The notes under the pieces were generated by a model. That model searched no databases. It was not told where the DNA came from and was given only the letters and a program-made list of their open reading frames with translations. Of a stretch of DNA of 64,000 bases, positions 1 to 9,003 are shown one piece after another. This DNA is from UBA2030 sp049969475 (GTDB lineage Bacteria; Bacteroidota; Bacteroidia; Bacteroidales; TTA-H9): positions 1 to 64,000 of the forward strand of contig JBMFOU010000003.1 in the NCBI GenBank assembly GCA_049969475.1, read 5' to 3'. Within the stretch, counting starts at the first letter, position 1, and each line of letters begins with the position of its first letter. The translations under genes and the position numbers were made by a program.

Positions 1-7
1 ACCTTCG

Positions 8-508
8 TCAAGAATCATTTTTGTAGCAACAAGAGATGCAGGCGATAAGCCCAAGGATGAAACCCAGGATCATGAAAATCTCATTCACATCGACGGGATT
101 TAACCATAAAACCGTCAAAGGAAGGAAAACCAGCCAAAGAATAAGGCCCTGAAGCCAGAAAACCTGAAAGAGACTCACATATCCATAGCGATCGGCTCCA
201 TAATGAGCTCTGAAGGCCTGATAGCGAGGGTCTTCTCCTTTGCCCCAGTTGCGAATGAGTAGATAAACCGAAAGCCGTGTTCCCCAAATGACAAGAAGAA
301 CCAACATAAGCCAGCCCGCCCAGTTCGAAGGAGGCCCAAATTTAAAAATACCCCATATAGCCGTTATAATAAAACCTAATCCCCAGAAAGGGTCCACAAT
401 GCTGGCATTGCGCAGCACCAGGCTCAGCGGCCACAACAAAGTCATCATAGTAAGAATGAAACCCAAGAGCGGCAGATAAACCTCAAAAAAATGTGACAGA
501 CTCATCAT
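8..508 (-). CDS. DUF1295 (steroid 5-alpha-reductase-like) membrane protein, C-terminally short
   Basis: Integral membrane protein of 166 residues with four or five hydrophobic segments. The motifs NASIVDPFWGLGF (about 34-46) and GKGEDPRYQAFR (about 90-101) are typical of the DUF1295 family. Full-length members are usually about 250 residues or more and end in a conserved RHPNYFGE-type block, the putative cofactor-binding part. Here the reading frame stops at a TGA eight bases from the window edge, after CCYKNDS, so that half is missing. One other minus-strand frame stays open to the edge but does not resemble the family, so a decayed gene or a nearby frameshift is possible. The first ATG overlaps the stop of the LTD/PKD gene (ATGA) and a second ATG follows directly, so the two genes are probably co-transcribed. 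The function of the family is not established. Confidence 0.6.
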   Translation of the reverse strand: MMSLSHFFEVYLPLLGFILTMMTLLWPLSLVLRNASIVDPFWGLGFIITAIWGIFKFGPPSNWAGWLMLVLLVIWGTRLSVYLLIRNWGKGEDPRYQAFRAHYGADRYGYVSLFQVFWLQGLILWLVFLPLTVLWLNPVDVNEIFMILGFILGLIACISCCYKNDS

Positions 509-3500
509 GGGGATACTATCAATTTTATGACTGCTTTTGATCCATCAATAAATGTAAGGCGCACGAAATACAATCCTGGAGCAAGATCGGATACTGAGTA
601 TAAAGCCGAAGATGCAGGTTTTTCGTATCTTCTGATTAGGGTTCCACCAGGGCTCAGTATTTCCAAGGAGTGTAATTGGAGTTCCTGATCTGCCTTAAGG
701 CTGAAAGTACCGCGCGTTGGGTTAGGTGTGAGCGTAATCCGTATTTTGGGAATTTCGGATACACCCAAAGATTTAGTTATGCGAATAAAACGAGGAAAGT
801 AAAGTGTATAAGAACCCACCTCATTAGATGCCACCAGTTTAACGGCATGCCAGCCCGTATCTGCAAAATAAACTATCGGCTGTGGCTGATCAGAATAAGC
901 AGGAAGTCCTCCTTCAAAATACCAATCCCAGGCGGTGGTTGGGCCTCCCAGATCTTCAAAAGTAAATTTTACAGGGGATGAGGCAGGTGCGGGATTTTTA
1001 TCAACCCTAATTACCACCACAGGCCAGCCGGGTTCACAACCAAACCCCAGCGTGGCAAACAGACCGTCGCCGCCAGGAAAATACGCCTGCAATTGGTCGG
1101 TACGGCTCCAATTGGAACCCATGGAGTTATCTGCATAAGGATCACACAATTGGATAGAGTGTCCGGTTGCTGCTGCGCCCAACGGCCAGGGCCAGTCGGA
1201 CTTGTAGGGTACACTATCGATCGTATAACCCAGCTTGTCCTTGAGCATGACCAGCTCTCCTGAGTTATTCAGATTACCGGCCCCCCACTGAATGGCTGAG
1301 ATTCCAAACCATTGAGCAAGAAGGTTGGATGACCGGGCTAGAACCAAATATTCACCAGGCTCCATCCATTTATCAGAGAATATCATCTCCACTCCCCGGG
1401 TAGAAAAACCCTTAAGGTTAATTGCATGATCCTCATTATTACGAATTTCCAGGAATTCGAGGCTGTCGGGATCGGGCATACCCGATTTATACATTATTTC
1501 GGTGATTGCCAGACGTGTCTTTCCAGGTGTGGCCACAAATACATATTTATCTTGACAAACAGAATCTGCGCCCAGGACATTGGACACCTTCAAACATACT
1601 TTGTACTTTCCTGGTTGTGAATATTTTATGCCCGCTGGATTCTGTAAGGTAGATTGGGATGGAATGCCTCCCGGAAAGCTCCATTTCCAAAGGGTGGGGT
1701 TTCCGGTACTCAAATCGGTAAAACTTACTTTCTCTCCAGGGAAAATGAAGGTGCTTGTACTTGTAAAAGCGGCCGTAGGTATTTCCATGTTGCATCCAGT
1801 ACCCGGGGTAGCATATACCATACGGTTGTTGACAATTTTTCCGGTACTACGCGAAGCCCTTGTCCACGACTGGCCCAATGAATTATTGGCATTAGGATTA
1901 CAGAGCTCCAAGCTATAGCCCCGGCCATTGGCCAGCGAGTCCCAAGGACTGTTAGGCTTATAAGGGACACTGTCCACGGTTACCCCAAATTTATTTACCA
2001 GCTTAATAAGTTCGCCCGAGTTGGCCAACACTCCGGAAGTCCACTCAAGGAAAGAGGTTTCATAGAAACTCTCCGCCGCTTTTTTATTTCCAGCAATCAA
2101 TAAATAACTTTCCGGCATGAGCGTGGTGTCGGGCAGTACATATTCTATACCCGCGACAAATTCAAAGTTTTTGAGATTTATTGGTTGGCTTCCACGATTA
2201 TACAATTCGATGAACTCCAGGCTATCGGGGTTGGTTTCCGGAGGGTTGTACATGATTTCGGTAATCACAATAGGTTCAGCACTGGTTCCTCCCACCTGAA
2301 TGTAGCCAGGTTTGCACTTCACACTTTGCCCATAAACATTTCCTACTGTCAGGCATACCTTATACAGACCAGGTTCCTCATAACGAACCGCGGGTGGATT
2401 TTCCCCATCCCATGTGAGGGGATCGCCTCCTTCGAAATACCAATTCCAATAATTGCAGGCCCCTAAAGTGGTGGCCGTAAACTTCACCGACTGATAGACA
2501 GCAATCAAAGTATCGTCGGCTGAAAAATCGGCCATGGGAGTGGTGTAGATGCAGGGAGCCATGGGAGTGGCATAAATTTTCTGCCCTGCTGCATTGGTAG
2601 CTGCATATTCGGTGGCATATATCCAATTTTCAGGTTGGGAATTATCCAGCGAAGGATCGCACAATACCAGAGAAGGTCCTCCCCCGTTGGGCTTTGTGGG
2701 CCATGGAGGTGTGTTTTTGTAATACACCGAATCCACCAGCTGACCATAATTATCCATCAACATTACATAGGAGTCTATATTACTGAGCTTTCCTCCATTC
2801 CAGCCATAGGAAGGAAGGCCGAAGGTATTCATAATGGCAGATGGGCTGTATGCCACCAGAACATATTCTCCTGGATCAAAATTACGGGAGGGGAAGGTAA
2901 AAGTAATGTTCTTGGCCAAAAGCTTATATCCTTCCAGATTGATCGACTCCGTGCCATTATGATAAATTTCAATAAACTCGATGCTGTCCTGGGTTTCTGG
3001 TGGGTTGTACATGATTTCGGTGATAACCAGTTTGGGAACGGCTGCGACCAGCACCTCGATATAATGAGTTTTGCAAATTGTATTGTCACCGTAAACATTA
3101 CCCGCCGTTAGACACACGGAGTATTTACCTGGGATATTGTAAGTTATGGCGGGAGGGTTTGCCGTGGTATCGGCATAGGGTTCTCCTCCTTCAAAATCCC
3201 AATCAAATTGATCGGCATAGCCCTGTGTAAGATTAGTAAAATGAACCGCCTGGCCTGCCACGATGGTTAGAGGGCTGGCTGAAAAATCGGGTTCCGGGAC
3301 GGTATGTGCACAGGCACTCCCCGGAGTTCCGTAGATGGGCTTTCCACTGGCATTAATAGCCTGCAGTTCCACACTATGAATCCAATTTCCCGGAATTCCA
3401 TTATCGAAATTCGGGTCGCATAACACCAGCGAAGGCCCGTAACCATTAGCGATTGTATCCCAGGGCAAGGCCTTACTGTATCTTACCGTATCCACCAGAA

Positions 3501-4638
3501 AACCAAAATTATCTTTAAGCTCAATAAGAGCTCCCGTATTATTGAGTTTGCCACCGTTCCATTTAAAAGAAGAAATGCCGAAAGTGCGACGCATGGCCAG
3601 CGTGTCGTAGGCCAATACCAGGTAGGCACCGGGATTGAAAGTGAGTGACGGGAAGATATAATTAACATTACCCGCAGTAAGTTTAAAACCGTTCATATTC
3701 ACCGGATCCACCCCATTGTTGTAAAGTTCTATGTAATCAAGACTATCGCTTGATTCGGGCGGATTGTACATGATTTCGGTAATTACAATATCGCTGTAAG
3801 GCTGAATAACATGAATGTAGTTGTCGAGACAAAGAGTACTACTGCCCTGTCCGTTGTTAACGGTGAGACATACATCAAAATCGCCAGGCACATTGTAGAC
3901 TACATCCGGATTCTGAACTAAGGAAGAAGCTGGGGTACCGCCCTGGAAAGTCCACGACCATTGCGTGGGATTTCCCAGTGAGATATCAAAAAAGCTGACC
4001 GCATCGCCCACCATCACCGTGAGATTATCAGCCCAGAAGTTAGCTATGGGTCCGCCCGACCAGCTGCCACACGAAGCTCCCGGTGTGGCCCATACTGGCT
4101 CACCAGTGGGTAGGGTGCCTGCATATATTGTAGCCGCTGACCAATTTTCAGGCAAAGCATTGTCAATAAAAGGATTACATAACTCCAGCGAAGGCCCTCC
4201 ACCATTAGGAGTTGTGGGCCAGGGAGCATTCACTCCGTAGTTTACACTATCTACTGTTAATCCTTGAGGATCGACCAACTTTATCAGTTCCCCGCTATTC
4301 GAAAGCCTACCGCTTTGCCATTGAATAGCCGAAACTCCAAAGAAAGACTGTATGGCCGAGGCATTATAGGCCAAAACCAGATATTCTCCAGGATTGATTA
4401 AAACCGAAGAAAAAGTGTGAACGATGCCATCTGTGAAATGGTAGCCTAAAAGGTTTATCGGGTAATTGCCCTTGTTGTATAATTCCAGATATTCAGTTTC
4501 GTCGGATGAATTTGGCGGATTATAATTAATTTCGCTGATAACTATGGGACTGTTACTTTGCGCCATGATGCCCAACGGCCATGAAACAACCGTCAGGATT
4601 AGTATAGCTATTCGCCATAGAGTTATTAGATTTTTCAT
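505..4638 (-). CDS. Giant secreted surface protein: five lamin-tail/PKD repeats plus T9SS sorting domain
   Basis: 1377-residue exported protein. The signal peptide ends GIMA|Q. Five consecutive units follow, each a lamin-tail domain (LTD; starts of the type ITEIMYNPPE and contains EFIELYN) and a PKD domain (the W-x-F-x-GG-x-P motif and the CLTVGNVYG-type strand). LTDs start near residues 31, 282, 541, 795 and 1050; the PKDs follow at about 195, 445, 703, 960 and 1210. The last 75 residues are a T9SS type A sorting domain (LTPNPTRGTFSLK ... GLYFVRLTF). LTD and PKD domains are common in large extracellular adhesins and enzymes; no catalytic domain is visible, so a surface-adhesion or matrix role is inferred. 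A -7 promoter element lies at 4675-4682. The DUF1295 gene follows with an ATGA overlap. Confidence 0.9.
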   Translation of the reverse strand: MKNLITLWRIAILILTVVSWPLGIMAQSNSPIVISEINYNPPNSSDETEYLELYNKGNYPINLLGYHFTDGIVHTFSSVLINPGEYLVLAYNASAIQSFFGVSAIQWQSGRLSNSGELIKLVDPQGLTVDSVNYGVNAPWPTTPNGGGPSLELCNPFIDNALPENWSAATIYAGTLPTGEPVWATPGASCGSWSGGPIANFWADNLTVMVGDAVSFFDISLGNPTQWSWTFQGGTPASSLVQNPDVVYNVPGDFDVCLTVNNGQGSSTLCLDNYIHVIQPYSDIVITEIMYNPPESSDSLDYIELYNNGVDPVNMNGFKLTAGNVNYIFPSLTFNPGAYLVLAYDTLAMRRTFGISSFKWNGGKLNNTGALIELKDNFGFLVDTVRYSKALPWDTIANGYGPSLVLCDPNFDNGIPGNWIHSVELQAINASGKPIYGTPGSACAHTVPEPDFSASPLTIVAGQAVHFTNLTQGYADQFDWDFEGGEPYADTTANPPAITYNIPGKYSVCLTAGNVYGDNTICKTHYIEVLVAAVPKLVITEIMYNPPETQDSIEFIEIYHNGTESINLEGYKLLAKNITFTFPSRNFDPGEYVLVAYSPSAIMNTFGLPSYGWNGGKLSNIDSYVMLMDNYGQLVDSVYYKNTPPWPTKPNGGGPSLVLCDPSLDNSQPENWIYATEYAATNAAGQKIYATPMAPCIYTTPMADFSADDTLIAVYQSVKFTATTLGACNYWNWYFEGGDPLTWDGENPPAVRYEEPGLYKVCLTVGNVYGQSVKCKPGYIQVGGTSAEPIVITEIMYNPPETNPDSLEFIELYNRGSQPINLKNFEFVAGIEYVLPDTTLMPESYLLIAGNKKAAESFYETSFLEWTSGVLANSGELIKLVNKFGVTVDSVPYKPNSPWDSLANGRGYSLELCNPNANNSLGQSWTRASRSTGKIVNNRMVYATPGTGCNMEIPTAAFTSTSTFIFPGEKVSFTDLSTGNPTLWKWSFPGGIPSQSTLQNPAGIKYSQPGKYKVCLKVSNVLGADSVCQDKYVFVATPGKTRLAITEIMYKSGMPDPDSLEFLEIRNNEDHAINLKGFSTRGVEMIFSDKWMEPGEYLVLARSSNLLAQWFGISAIQWGAGNLNNSGELVMLKDKLGYTIDSVPYKSDWPWPLGAAATGHSIQLCDPYADNSMGSNWSRTDQLQAYFPGGDGLFATLGFGCEPGWPVVVIRVDKNPAPASSPVKFTFEDLGGPTTAWDWYFEGGLPAYSDQPQPIVYFADTGWHAVKLVASNEVGSYTLYFPRFIRITKSLGVSEIPKIRITLTPNPTRGTFSLKADQELQLHSLEILSPGGTLIRRYEKPASSALYSVSDLAPGLYFVRLTFIDGSKAVIKLIVSP
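774..4570 (-). repeat. Five-fold coding repeat, period 759 bp (last interval 756 bp)
   Basis: The codons for ITEIMYNPP recur at fixed distance. The core TTTCG of this motif falls at 1498, 2257, 3016, 3775 and 4531, so three intervals are exactly 759 bp (253 codons) and the fourth is 756 bp. This marks tandem duplication of an LTD-PKD unit inside one gene. The copies have diverged in sequence, so they are old or under diversifying pressure. Confidence 0.85.
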
Positions 4639-4674
4639 AATTAAACATCTTTAAGTTGATTATATAAAGACTAC

Positions 4675-4682
4675 CAAAAATA
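4675..4682 (-). promoter_or_regulatory. -7 promoter element for the LTD/PKD gene
   Basis: On the minus strand this reads TATTTTTG, an exact match to the Bacteroidota -7 consensus TAnnTTTG, 36 bp before the ATG. Confidence 0.5.
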
Positions 4683-4728
4683 TACCCACACTCAAAAATT
4701 AAAGGTAATCAATAATTTATTCCTTTGC

Positions 4729-6528
4729 ATGCATGAACTCATTACAAAACTAACAAAAAAAAGTATCGATTTGATAATAAGAAAAATAGTTGTTATTCAT
4801 CTGTTGATGGCTCTTGGGATACTAACGTCCCTCCATGCGCAGGAAATTCCTGTGGTTTCAATTCATGCAGAACAATCAGCGTTTTACAAAACACACCCCT
4901 GGCCCGAGGCATTACCTGCGAGAAATCAGTTTCTCTCTCAAAATCAGACCCGTGCAACCCGCACCATTTTCGGATATCATCCCTACTGGATGAACAACAG
5001 TTGGGGCCTATACGACTGGAATTTGCTCAGCGATTTGTGTTATTTTTCTTACGAGGTAGATGCTGGCACAGGCAACCCCCTTACGACCAATTCGTTCGAA
5101 ACCGCCCCTGTCGTAGATACCGCGCTGGCTCATGGAACTAAAGTGCACCTATGCGTTACCCTTTTCAGCGGCCATGCACAATTTTTGGGGAATGCCGGGG
5201 CGCGTCAGAATTTGTGTGCAAAACTAGCGGAGAGTGTCCGCAAAAGAAAGATTCAAGGGGTCAACATCGACTTCGAGGCAGTACCCTCTTCCCAACGAAA
5301 CGCTCTTACAGCGTTTATGCAAGAGCTAAAACACTACATCGACACGGCAGCTCCAGGGACCCAGCTCAGCATGGCCACTCCTGCCGTCGACTGGAGCAAC
5401 ACATTCGACCTGGTTTCCCTTTCAGAGGTCTGCGATTTCTTTATGGTCATGACTTATGATTACTACTGGAACCTCAGTCAGACAGCAGGCCCCGTGGCAC
5501 CGATTTATCCTATGGAAAGCGGTTATCGTCATGGCGTGATGCGCACACTTCAATACTATCTTTCTAAAGGTGTTCCTGCTTCAAAAATAGTGATGGGTGT
5601 GCCTTATTACGGACGAATCTGGCCCGTTCAATCAGCTCAGGCACCCAGCCCAACCCGTGGGGCAGGCAGTGCCGTTATGTACCGCTCGGTTAAAGGCAAC
5701 TCCTCTCTTTTCAACTATCAGACCCGACACTATGAACCCGCCTCGAGGGCCACCTACTATGCCTACCAGGCCAATGGATGGAACCACTGTTTTATTGACG
5801 AGGTGGAAGACCTGCGTATGAAATACGATCTTGTACACGCTTACAACCTGAAGGGCGTTGGTATCTGGGCCCTGGGCTACGACAACGGCTACAGTGAATT
5901 ATGGGAACTCCTGGCCGAATCGTTTGCGAGTCCCCTTGGCATGAGCTGCAGCGACACCTTGTTCGATGCGGGCGGTCCTGCCTACACTCCTGTTGAATAT
6001 TCATCGAAAGCCCTAAGCATAAGACCTTCGGGGGGCAGGCCTATCATCTTCTCTTTTCCTCAGCTCATACTCTCTCAGGTTCGCCTCGACGTCTTCGAGG
6101 GATGTGATACCACCTCCCAGCCCCTGCTCTCCCTCCTGCCAGGTCAATCCCCATCCAACTTCTCTACCGACTCTTTCTGTATTTATATTCGCCCTGTAGC
6201 GCTTGGCCCCAATCCTATGGCCGACTTTGCTGTAGCCTGGCGATGCCCCTCTGCCGGTTTTATCCAGCCTTCTTCTGATGATAAATTACAAATCTATCCC
6301 AATCCTGCCCATTCTGAACTATTTATCAAAATTCCAGAAAGACCTATCCAAGAGTACAAGCTTATTCTTTTCGACCTGACGGGCAGAGTGGTTGCCTCAA
6401 GAGCCGGCTTCAACCAGGGAACTGAAATTGTATTTCCTTTTCCAGCAGCTCTCACCTCAGGAATTTATGCCCTGAGGATTGAATACGCCGGTAAGGTAGT
6501 TATTCATAAAATACTTGTAACAAGATAA
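4729..6528 (+). CDS. Secreted GH18-family glycoside hydrolase with T9SS sorting domain
   Basis: 599-residue exported protein. The hydrophobic leader ends SLHA|Q. Residues about 80-410 form a GH18 (chitinase/endo-beta-N-acetylglucosaminidase) barrel. The catalytic strand reads GVNIDFEAVP with D181 and E183, where the glutamate is the acid/base of the family DxxDxDxE motif; the first aspartate of that motif is not conserved. VMTYDYYWN and GIWALGYDNG are later barrel strands. A beta-rich region follows, then a T9SS type A sorting domain (YPNPAHSELFIK) in the last 80 residues. Substrate is probably a GlcNAc-containing polymer, but it could bind without cleaving. Start uncertain: a near-consensus -7 element (TTCCTTTG, 4720-4727) ends one base before this ATG, so the true start may be an internal TTG near 4768 that gives a normal 24-residue signal peptide. 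Confidence 0.85.
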   Translation: MHELITKLTKKSIDLIIRKIVVIHLLMALGILTSLHAQEIPVVSIHAEQSAFYKTHPWPEALPARNQFLSQNQTRATRTIFGYHPYWMNNSWGLYDWNLLSDLCYFSYEVDAGTGNPLTTNSFETAPVVDTALAHGTKVHLCVTLFSGHAQFLGNAGARQNLCAKLAESVRKRKIQGVNIDFEAVPSSQRNALTAFMQELKHYIDTAAPGTQLSMATPAVDWSNTFDLVSLSEVCDFFMVMTYDYYWNLSQTAGPVAPIYPMESGYRHGVMRTLQYYLSKGVPASKIVMGVPYYGRIWPVQSAQAPSPTRGAGSAVMYRSVKGNSSLFNYQTRHYEPASRATYYAYQANGWNHCFIDEVEDLRMKYDLVHAYNLKGVGIWALGYDNGYSELWELLAESFASPLGMSCSDTLFDAGGPAYTPVEYSSKALSIRPSGGRPIIFSFPQLILSQVRLDVFEGCDTTSQPLLSLLPGQSPSNFSTDSFCIYIRPVALGPNPMADFAVAWRCPSAGFIQPSSDDKLQIYPNPAHSELFIKIPERPIQEYKLILFDLTGRVVASRAGFNQGTEIVFPFPAALTSGIYALRIEYAGKVVIHKILVTR

Positions 6529-6548
6529 GTTGCTCTTCCAGAGGGCGT

Positions 6549-7262
6549 TCAAACCACCTTGCCTGCTGTGGCTATGGCAGCCACACTTACCCGGGTGCCT
6601 GGTATCTCGAGTAATTTGAGGATGCAGGCTTCCATTGTGGCGCCCGTAGTGATGATATCATCCACCAAAAGAATATGCTTGCCTTGCAAAAAAGCAGTAT
6701 CACGCAATGCGAAAACTGACTTTACGTTTTCCCAACGCCGCAAGCGCGATTTCCTGGTCTGGGTTTCGGTGTAAACCGCCCTGTAAAGCGTTCTCTCATC
6801 CACGGGCCGGCCCATGCCCTGCGCCAGACCCCGAGCAAACATAGCCGCCTGATTGTAACCCCGCTTTTTCTCCTTTTCCGGATGCAGGGGAATGGGCACT
6901 ATGATATCTACACTCCGAAAAACCTCCGACTCCAGCAACTCACGACCATATATGCGGCCTACCAGAAGGCCTATTTCAGGTGCATGGTTGTATTTTAAAT
7001 TATGAAGCAATCTCTGCACTGGCGCACTTTTCCTGAAAAAATAACGGGCTGCTCCTCCCTCTACAGGCACCCTGCCCCAAAATGACCTTACCACCTGATT
7101 ATCCTGGGCTTGCCGGTGAAAACCGGTCTGAGGCAAATGCAATAAACAACGGGTACACAGTATGTCCTCATGCAGAAAAAGACTGCTCCCACAGGCCAAA
7201 CAGAGCCTTGGGTAAACGAGCGAGAGAAAATCGTCAGCCCATGTCAGCAGGTTCTTAAACAT
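6549..7262 (-). CDS. ComF-family phosphoribosyltransferase-like protein
   Basis: 237 residues. Two CxxC pairs at C21/C24 and C36/C39 form the N-terminal zinc-binding knuckle of ComF proteins. The C-terminal half is a type I phosphoribosyltransferase fold with the PRPP loop ILLVDDIITTGAT (about 196-208). In naturally competent bacteria ComF takes part in handling incoming single-stranded DNA. In Bacteroidota the gene is widespread and its role less clear, so the name describes the family and is not proof of competence. Convergent with the GH18 gene, with 20 bp between the stops. It has its own -7 element at 7290-7297 and shares a 108-bp divergent region with the agmatinase-like gene. Confidence 0.88.
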   Translation of the reverse strand: MFKNLLTWADDFLSLVYPRLCLACGSSLFLHEDILCTRCLLHLPQTGFHRQAQDNQVVRSFWGRVPVEGGAARYFFRKSAPVQRLLHNLKYNHAPEIGLLVGRIYGRELLESEVFRSVDIIVPIPLHPEKEKKRGYNQAAMFARGLAQGMGRPVDERTLYRAVYTETQTRKSRLRRWENVKSVFALRDTAFLQGKHILLVDDIITTGATMEACILKLLEIPGTRVSVAAIATAGKVV

Positions 7263-7289
7263 TTGAATTGCTTAGCAATCTTTCTTTCA

Positions 7290-7297
7290 CAAATATA
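7290..7297 (-). promoter_or_regulatory. -7 promoter element for the comF-like gene
   Basis: Minus strand reads TATATTTG, an exact TAnnTTTG match, 27 bp upstream of the start codon. Confidence 0.5.
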
Positions 7298-7348
7298 ACT
7301 TGCTTTTTATCCATCGCCAAAAGCTCATTCCAAAACAGAGGGGTTTAT

Positions 7349-7357
7349 TAACTTTGC
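7349..7357 (+). promoter_or_regulatory. -7 promoter element for the agmatinase-like gene
   Basis: TAACTTTGC matches TAnnTTTGc exactly and ends 13 bp before the ATG, implying a very short leader. Confidence 0.5.
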
Positions 7358-7370
7358 CCAAACAAAATTT

Positions 7371-8408
7371 ATGACCACCTTCAATCCCAACGCCATAGGT
7401 ATTCCCAATGGAAACTTTTTAGGGCTACCCTATACTATAGAAGAAGCTGAGATTATATTGATTCCCGTACCCTGGGATGTTACCACCTCGTATCGACCGG
7501 GGACTGCCCGGGGACCTCAGGCTATCATTGAGGCCAGCACCCAGGTTGACCTTTTCGATTTTTTCCTTCCCAGGGCCTGGGAAAACAAAATCGCTACGCT
7601 TCCCATTTTTAAAGAAATTTTACAACTCAATACCAAGCTTCGCCCCATGGCCAAAGAAGTAATCACCCGGCTTGAGGCAGGAATTACAGAAGATGACCCG
7701 GAACTGAAAAAGTTGCTCAGGCAGGTAAACGAAGGATCGACCTGGCTCAATGCCTGGGTCAGAAATAAAGCACAGGAAATACTCGATTCGGGACGAATTC
7801 CCGCCGTAGTAGGGGGCGACCACAGCACACCCTTAGGCCTCATTCAGGCCGTAGCCGATAAATACCCAGGTTTCGGAATATTACACATCGATGCCCATGC
7901 AGATTTAAGAGAAGCCTATGAAGGTTTCACCTGGTCGCATGCTTCCATTATGTTCAACACGCTGGAAGATGCCCGGCCCCAAAAGCTGGTGCAGGTAGCC
8001 ATACGCGATGTTTGCGAGGAAGAGATGCAGCTGGCGGCCGAAAATCCCTCAGTCAAGCAGTACAACGATTATAACCTCGCTTTCAGAAAAATGGCTGGTG
8101 AGCCCTTTGCAGAAATAGGAAGGGAAATAGTGGACAGCCTGCCCCAAAACGTTTACATTTCATTCGATATTGACGGGCTAAGTCCTGAATTGTGCCCTCA
8201 TACCGGAACCCCGGTTCCCGGAGGACTTAACTTTATGGAAGCCGTACAATTGCTCGAAATGGTAGCCACCTCAGGGCGACGCATCATTGGTTTCGATCTG
8301 TGTGAAGTAGCCCCTGGTCCTGAGGATGAATGGGACGCCAACGTAGGTGCCCGCATTCTGCAGAAACTCTGCAACTTTACCCGTCTTGCGGCTCTCAATC
8401 AGGGATAA
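7371..8408 (+). CDS. Agmatinase/arginase (ureohydrolase) family protein
   Basis: 345 residues of the binuclear-manganese ureohydrolase fold, which hydrolyses guanidino compounds to urea and an amine. All metal ligands are visible: H151 in GGDHS, D174, H176 and D178 in IDAHADLR, and D266 and D268 in FDIDGLSP. Substrate choice (agmatine, arginine, guanidinobutyrate or formiminoglutamate) cannot be told from these motifs. It is longer than typical SpeB (about 306), with an insert around residues 70-135. No arginine decarboxylase lies nearby. Its last 10 bp overlap the 3' end of the convergent P-loop protein gene. Confidence 0.88.
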   Translation: MTTFNPNAIGIPNGNFLGLPYTIEEAEIILIPVPWDVTTSYRPGTARGPQAIIEASTQVDLFDFFLPRAWENKIATLPIFKEILQLNTKLRPMAKEVITRLEAGITEDDPELKKLLRQVNEGSTWLNAWVRNKAQEILDSGRIPAVVGGDHSTPLGLIQAVADKYPGFGILHIDAHADLREAYEGFTWSHASIMFNTLEDARPQKLVQVAIRDVCEEEMQLAAENPSVKQYNDYNLAFRKMAGEPFAEIGREIVDSLPQNVYISFDIDGLSPELCPHTGTPVPGGLNFMEAVQLLEMVATSGRRIIGFDLCEVAPGPEDEWDANVGARILQKLCNFTRLAALNQG

Positions 8409-8977
8409 GTGAGTACAGCTGGACGAGTAATCCACCATTTCCTGCCATCCGTTTCTATATAGGTCATAACCTGTGGAGTGTCGTATTTCCCGGCTCCTGT
8501 GAGAATACGCAATTGGGCCAGCGGAACCAGAGAACTTACATCCTTCACAGGAAATCCATTGAGGTGTTTCTCGATGAGAATAAAAACCCCGGGTTCTATG
8601 AGCTTTATCAGACTGCGTGACTCGCATACCACCAGCGCATCGTCGCCAACCTCCTCTATCAATCTTGAAAAGCCCTCCACCAGGTATTCGTCCCTGGCTC
8701 GCAGAAACCAAACTGAATCGGCACCCGCTTGTAAAAATCTGGATGTATCCTTCGGAAGGTCAGGCCATGTTTCGCGATACAATGACCAGGTTTCAGGGGC
8801 TGGATCGTCGTGGTGACCGTGAAGGGAAGCATCGCCCGCATAAACGGCACTAACTTTGAGCCCCACCACTCTATGTTGTAGAGAATATTTACGTATTAAG
8901 GCAATGGCCAGGTGGCTTTTGCCCACATTGCGGGCATTCCCGGCTATCAACAAAAAGTTGGGATATTTCGGCCGCAT
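8399..8977 (-). CDS. MobB-like P-loop protein of unknown role
   Basis: 192 residues with a Walker A-like GNARNVGKS (about 13-21) at the N-terminus, resembling the MobB/GTP-binding family that assists molybdopterin guanine dinucleotide formation. ALVVCESRSL (about 122-131) fits a Walker B-type strand (VVCES in place of hhhD/E). I do not recognise a specific family. The only molybdopterin gene in the window is moaC, 44 kb away, so a molybdenum role is a guess. A consensus -7 element ends 7 nt before the ATG (8984-8992), so the mRNA is probably leaderless or nearly so. Located directly after mutY. Confidence 0.6.
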   Translation of the reverse strand: MRPKYPNFLLIAGNARNVGKSHLAIALIRKYSLQHRVVGLKVSAVYAGDASLHGHHDDPAPETWSLYRETWPDLPKDTSRFLQAGADSVWFLRARDEYLVEGFSRLIEEVGDDALVVCESRSLIKLIEPGVFILIEKHLNGFPVKDVSSLVPLAQLRILTGAGKYDTPQVMTYIETDGRKWWITRPAVLTYP

Positions 8978-8983
8978 AGGGCG

Positions 8984-8992
8984 GCAAAGGTA
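8984..8992 (-). promoter_or_regulatory. -7 promoter element abutting the MobB-like start
   Basis: Minus strand reads TACCTTTGC, an exact consensus. With transcription starting 4-7 nt beyond TTTG the transcript would begin at or within about 3 nt of the ATG at 8977. Confidence 0.5.
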
Positions 8993-9003
8993 GAGATTTC
9001 ATA

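Noticed and set aside
2635..3111. 158-codon plus-strand ORF inside the LTD/PKD gene
   Set aside because: Antisense shadow of a repeat-rich gene; no family motif, no promoter, and the minus-strand frame has clear domains.
774..4570. Regularly spaced repeats considered as a CRISPR array or satellite DNA
   Set aside because: The period of 759 bp is in frame with LTD-PKD domains; repeats are coding and far longer than CRISPR units.
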